Under the pieces are notes generated by a model. That model ran no database searches. It worked only from the letters and a program-made list of their open reading frames with translations, and was not told the origin of the DNA. From MWDV01 sp964634255 (GTDB lineage Bacteria; Verrucomicrobiota; Verrucomicrobiia; Limisphaerales; MWDV01), in contig CAZWJC010000158.1 in NCBI GenBank assembly GCA_964634255.1, positions 1-16,806 on the forward strand: 16,806 nt of DNA, given 5' to 3'. Shown one piece after another: positions 14,007-16,806 of the stretch (the first letter of the stretch is position 1; each line of letters starts with the position of its first letter). A program made the position numbers and the translations under genes.

Positions 14007-14609
14007 TCAGGAGAGTTCGCGGCGGCCTTCCAGTGCGCGACTCAAGGTGAGTTCGTCGGCGTATTCCAGACCGGTGCCGGCCGGCAGGCCGTGCGCGATA
14101 CGCGTGATCCGGAGTTCGGGCCGCGCCAGCCGCCTTGCGAGGTAATTGCTCGTGGCGTCGCCTTCCACGTCCGTGCCCAGCGCGAGGATCAGTTCGTGAA
14201 CGGGCTCGACCTTCAGCCGTGCTTCGAGTTGAGGAATGCGCAGATCGTCGGGCTCGACTCCGTCGAGCGGGGAAATCTTGCCCCCCAGCACGTGATATCG
14301 ACCGCGGAACGTCCGCGATTTCTCAATGCTCAGCACGTCTACGGCGCGCTCGACGAGGCAGAGCACCGAGGCGTCGCGTTGCGGGTCTTCACAGGTTGCG
14401 CAAGGGGATTTCTCGGTGAGCGCGCCGCAGACGGAGCAGAACTGGATGAGTTCGCGGGCTCGCAACACGGTCTCGGCGAGCGTCTTCGATTCGCCTGGCT
14501 CCGCCTGCACCAAGTGGAGGGCGACGCGTTCCGCCGAGCGCGGCCCGATGCCGGGCAGGCGCGACAGGGAGGCGATCAGTGCCGTAATGGGTTCAGGCAG
14601 CGTGGGCAT
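14007..14609 (-). CDS. recR: Recombination mediator protein RecR
   Basis: Seen: 200 residues from ATG 14609, the usual RecR length. The frame extends to a TTG at 14657, but MPTLPEPITALIASLSRLPG aligns with family starts. Domains in order: helix-hairpin-helix (LSRLPGIGPRSAERVALHL, 15-33), C4 zinc finger (Cys58, 61, 70, 73 in CSVCGALTEKSPCATC), Toprim domain (LCLVERAVDVLSIEKS) and the C-terminal LILALGTDVEGDATSNYLA segment. Known: with RecO/RecF it loads RecA on gapped DNA. It sits in the conserved order dnaX-ybaB-recR, 104 nt after the YbaB gene stop. No Shine-Dalgarno is seen; instead a tandem octamer lies directly upstream of the start. Confidence 0.97.
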   Translation of the reverse strand: MPTLPEPITALIASLSRLPGIGPRSAERVALHLVQAEPGESKTLAETVLRARELIQFCSVCGALTEKSPCATCEDPQRDASVLCLVERAVDVLSIEKSRTFRGRYHVLGGKISPLDGVEPDDLRIPQLEARLKVEPVHELILALGTDVEGDATSNYLARRLARPELRITRIAHGLPAGTGLEYADELTLSRALEGRRELS

Positions 14610-14612
14610 GGG

Positions 14613-14636
14613 ATCGTTGAATCGTTGAACTGTCGA
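14613..14636. repeat. Tandem octamer just upstream of recR
   Basis: Two perfect copies of atcgttga (14613-14620, 14621-14628) are followed by a degenerate third (actgtcga, 14629-14636). They occupy the place where the recR ribosome-binding site would be, 3 to 27 bases before the ATG. They may be incidental or part of a short intergenic repeat. Confidence 0.6.
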
Positions 14637-14713
14637 ATCGGCGTTTGTTGAATCCAACCGCGCTTCTGAGTCGCCCGTCGGTCAAATGATCCAACGGCTC
14701 GCGGTTCAGCGCC

Positions 14714-15025
14714 TCACATCAATCCCGGCAGACTGAAGCCGGACGTGATCTTGCCCATCTCGGTGTTTGAGATGTCTTTGGCTTGCCCGAGCGCCTGATT
14801 TGCCGCCGTCAGGATCATGTCCTCCAGCAACTGCGCATCCGAAGGATTGAGCGCCTGCGGGTCGATCTTCACGGAGGCGATCGAGCCGTCGCATTTGGCG
14901 ACGACCTTTACCGCGCCGCCGCCGCTGGTGGCCTCAACGGTGCGTTGGGCGAGCTGGGCCTGGACTTGTTCGAGCTGCTGCTGCATGCGCGCAGCCTGTT
15001 TCATCATTTTGCCGATGCTGGACAT
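14714..15025 (-). CDS. YbaB/EbfC nucleoid-associated protein
   Basis: Seen: 103 residues, the normal family length. The start MSSIGKMMKQAARMQQQLEQ and the helix that follows are typical, as are the central GGGAVKVVAKCDGSIASVKIDP strand region and the C-terminal helix LLEDMILTAANQALGQAK. Known: a homodimeric DNA-binding protein shaped like tweezers, encoded between dnaX and recR in many bacteria. The gene lies 31 nt after dnaX. There is no evident Shine-Dalgarno in that gap, so translation may depend on coupling or a leader-independent mode. Confidence 0.96.
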   Translation of the reverse strand: MSSIGKMMKQAARMQQQLEQVQAQLAQRTVEATSGGGAVKVVAKCDGSIASVKIDPQALNPSDAQLLEDMILTAANQALGQAKDISNTEMGKITSGFSLPGLM

Positions 15026-15056
15026 GTCAATGGAGTATCAGATGTCAGTAACCATA

Positions 15057-16806
15057 TCAGCCGCGAACGTTCACGAGCTGACCTTTGAAAATCTCGAGGG
15101 CCTTCTGAATGAGGGGGTCGTTCTTGAAATCATCCTGGCTGGTGGGAACGGCGGCCGGCTTCTCCTTCGGCGCCGCAGGAGCCGCAGTAGGCGGGGTCTT
15201 GGCGGCGGGAGGGGCTGAGGGACTGGTTTGCGCAGCCGTCGGCGGAGTGGCGCTGGGGCGGGGCGATGGACGCGCTCCGGCCTCGGCTTTGATGAACTTC
15301 ACCAGCACACCAGCATGCCCGAGCTCGCGCAGCTTGGTTTGCAGCAACTCGTGGTTGCGGGCGTTGTCCACCAGCCCGATGTAGTCGGCGAACTCCGGGT
15401 CGAAACCCACGGTTAGGAGGTTCTTGGTAAGAGAAACGGGATGCGCGTTGACCAAGTAGCCCTTGGTGAACTGGCTGACGCGGCCAACGGCTTCCACAAT
15501 CCGCGCCCAGAGTTCCTCCAGATTGTCCGTACCTGTCGGAGTCTCGGCTAGGGACACGGCGGGTGTCTCTGCGGGCGGAGTCTGTGCGGGGGCTGGTGCG
15601 GGAACGATCTTGGTGGCAGTCGGAGCCGTTGCAGACGGCGCGAGGCTGGGGCTGGGGCGGACACTAGCGGGCGCTGGGGAAGCGGCGGTAGTGGCGGCGG
15701 TCGGGACTGCTGTTCCACCTTCGTTCCGGAGCTGCTGCAAAACCTTCAAGACGGAGTCCAAGCTGACGGCGTTGCGCGCTTCAATGGCTTTCAGCAACGC
15801 GATTTCCAGCAAGATTTGTTTGGAAGCCGTGTCGCGCAGTCGGAACTCGGCGTCGGCAAGCACTTCCATGATGCGCGTGGCGGCGTCAGGCGTGGCGAGG
15901 GCAACCTGCTCCTTGAGCGAAGCGGCCTCAGCTTCCGAGACTTCCAGCAAGCTCAGATCTCCTTTGGAAACTTGGTAGAGCAGCAGATTGCGGAAATGGC
16001 TGAGCAGATCCGCGAGCAAGCGGCCCAAATCCTTGCCGCTGCGCGTGAGCTGATCGAGTTGGCTCAGCGCGGTCTGGACTTCGCCCACGAGGATGGCGTG
16101 GCTCAAACCCAGAAGTTGCGCCTGCGCCGTGAGCCCGAACATGGAGAGCACGTCGTTCTCCTCGATCTTCTCACCGCAGAAGCTGATGAGTTGGTCCAAC
16201 GTGGACTCGGCGTCGCGCATGCCGCCATCTGCCCCGCGGGCAATGGCGTAGAGCGCGGCTTGGTCAATCGTCACTTTCTCCAAGCCGGCGATGTGCGCGA
16301 TATGCTGGACGATAAGCGCGGTCGGAATGCGCCGAAGATCGAACCGCTGGCAGCGGGAGAGAATGGTGGCCAGCACCTTCTCGGGCTCCGTGGTGGCGAA
16401 CATGAACTTCACATGCTCCGGCGGCTCTTCAAGCGTCTTGAGGAGGGCGTTGAACGCCTCCTTCGTGAGCATGTGAACTTCGTCGATGATATAGACCTTG
16501 AAGCGGGCGTTGGCGGGCGCGTATCTGACGGTTTCCCGCAGGCCGCGGATTTCGTCAATGCCGCGGTTGCTCGCCGCGTCAATCTCCAGCACGTCCAGCG
16601 AGCGACCTTCGGCAATCTCGGTGCATTTCGGGTCGTCCTCGGCGAAGTCCACACGCGGGCCGTCGGTGGCATTGAGGCACTTGGCGAAAATGCGCGCGAT
16701 AGTCGTCTTGCCGGTGCCACGCGGGCCGCAGAACAGATAGGCGTGGGCGATGCGTTGCTGCGCAATCGCGTTGGCCAACGTTTGCGTGACGTGCTCCTGC
16801 CCGACC
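15057..16806 (-). CDS. dnaX: DNA polymerase III clamp-loader subunit gamma/tau (5' end cut by window edge)
   Basis: Seen: the last 582 residues or so; the first roughly 20 lie beyond the right edge. It begins with VGQEHVTQTLANAI. Walker A is GPRGTGKTT (about 16701-16728), then EIDAASNRGIDEIRGLRE, Walker B-like YIIDEVHML, sensor 1 (MFATTEPEKV), and LSRCQRFDLRR with the arginine finger. A lid/collar region follows, then an Ala/Pro-rich linker and a C-terminal domain (LWARIVEAVGRVSQ onward) ending VNVRG. Known: loads the sliding clamp and ties the polymerase cores to the helicase. Odd: the zinc-binding part of the AAA+ module, usually four cysteines, reads CLNATDGPRVDFAEDDPKC and keeps only two. 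No obvious A-rich slippery site for a gamma frameshift was seen. Confidence 0.97.
   Translation of the reverse strand, partial: VGQEHVTQTLANAIAQQRIAHAYLFCGPRGTGKTTIARIFAKCLNATDGPRVDFAEDDPKCTEIAEGRSLDVLEIDAASNRGIDEIRGLRETVRYAPANARFKVYIIDEVHMLTKEAFNALLKTLEEPPEHVKFMFATTEPEKVLATILSRCQRFDLRRIPTALIVQHIAHIAGLEKVTIDQAALYAIARGADGGMRDAESTLDQLISFCGEKIEENDVLSMFGLTAQAQLLGLSHAILVGEVQTALSQLDQLTRSGKDLGRLLADLLSHFRNLLLYQVSKGDLSLLEVSEAEAASLKEQVALATPDAATRIMEVLADAEFRLRDTASKQILLEIALLKAIEARNAVSLDSVLKVLQQLRNEGGTAVPTAATTAASPAPASVRPSPSLAPSATAPTATKIVPAPAPAQTPPAETPAVSLAETPTGTDNLEELWARIVEAVGRVSQFTKGYLVNAHPVSLTKNLLTVGFDPEFADYIGLVDNARNHELLQTKLRELGHAGVLVKFIKAEAGARPSPRPSATPPTAAQTSPSAPPAAKTPPTAAPAAPKEKPAAVPTSQDDFKNDPLIQKALEIFKGQLVNVRG

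Noticed and set aside
15057..16806. Programmed frameshift in dnaX producing a short gamma form
   Set aside because: I saw no A-rich slippery heptamer with a following stem-loop in the expected part of the gene.

Overview
The window looks like a chromosomal segment of a GC-rich Verrucomicrobiota bacterium, probably the Limisphaerales/Pedosphaera side of the phylum. This is inferred from the style of the pseudopilin (FTLVE methylation site plus an H-X9-DG motif), a large propeller-type sensor kinase, weak Shine-Dalgarno sequences, and several palindromic repeats of a kind I associate from memory with these genomes. No RNA genes, CRISPR arrays, integrases or transposase genes were seen.

Layout. 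From 1 to 2807 (minus) lies most of a membrane sensor histidine kinase, cut by the left edge. Divergent from it is a type II pseudopilin-like gene (2957-3778, plus), followed by a strong hairpin (3824-3854) in the convergent gap. Everything to the right is on the minus strand. Read in transcription order from the right edge it is: dnaX (cut at its 5' end by the right edge), a YbaB/EbfC protein, recR, a YihX-like HAD phosphatase, a rhomboid protease, a 332-bp repeat-filled gap, an exported C39-like cysteine peptidase, a 305-bp gap, and a tight five-gene operon (10602 down to 3912).

The five-gene operon is the most interesting part. It encodes a 2[4Fe-4S] ferredoxin-like protein, a radical SAM enzyme with extra C-terminal cysteines, a fusion of DUF116 to a trans-isoprenyl diphosphate synthase with both Asp-rich motifs intact, a prenyltransferase-fold (alpha/alpha barrel) protein, and a full-length squalene-hopene-cyclase-like class II cyclase with an intact DXDD acid motif. 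Every junction is a stop/start overlap (ATGA, ATGGCTGA, ATGA, TGATG), so the five products are probably made together. No squalene synthase gene is present in the window. The simplest reading is a terpenoid pathway: make a polyprenyl diphosphate, cyclise it by protonation, and modify it with radical chemistry fed by a dedicated ferredoxin. The product is unknown.

Three of the five genes in that operon carry palindromic repeat-like inserts that stay in frame: a 26-bp inverted repeat with one mismatch in the cyclase, a 62-bp element with 9-bp terminal inverted repeats in the prenyltransferase-fold gene, and a double-hairpin element in the ferredoxin tail. Two further palindromic elements fill the gap upstream of the C39-peptidase gene. 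These inserts look like dispersed repeats that have become protein-coding.

The housekeeping block dnaX-ybaB-recR has the classical gene order. Its one oddity is that the DnaX zinc-finger region has lost most of its cysteines.
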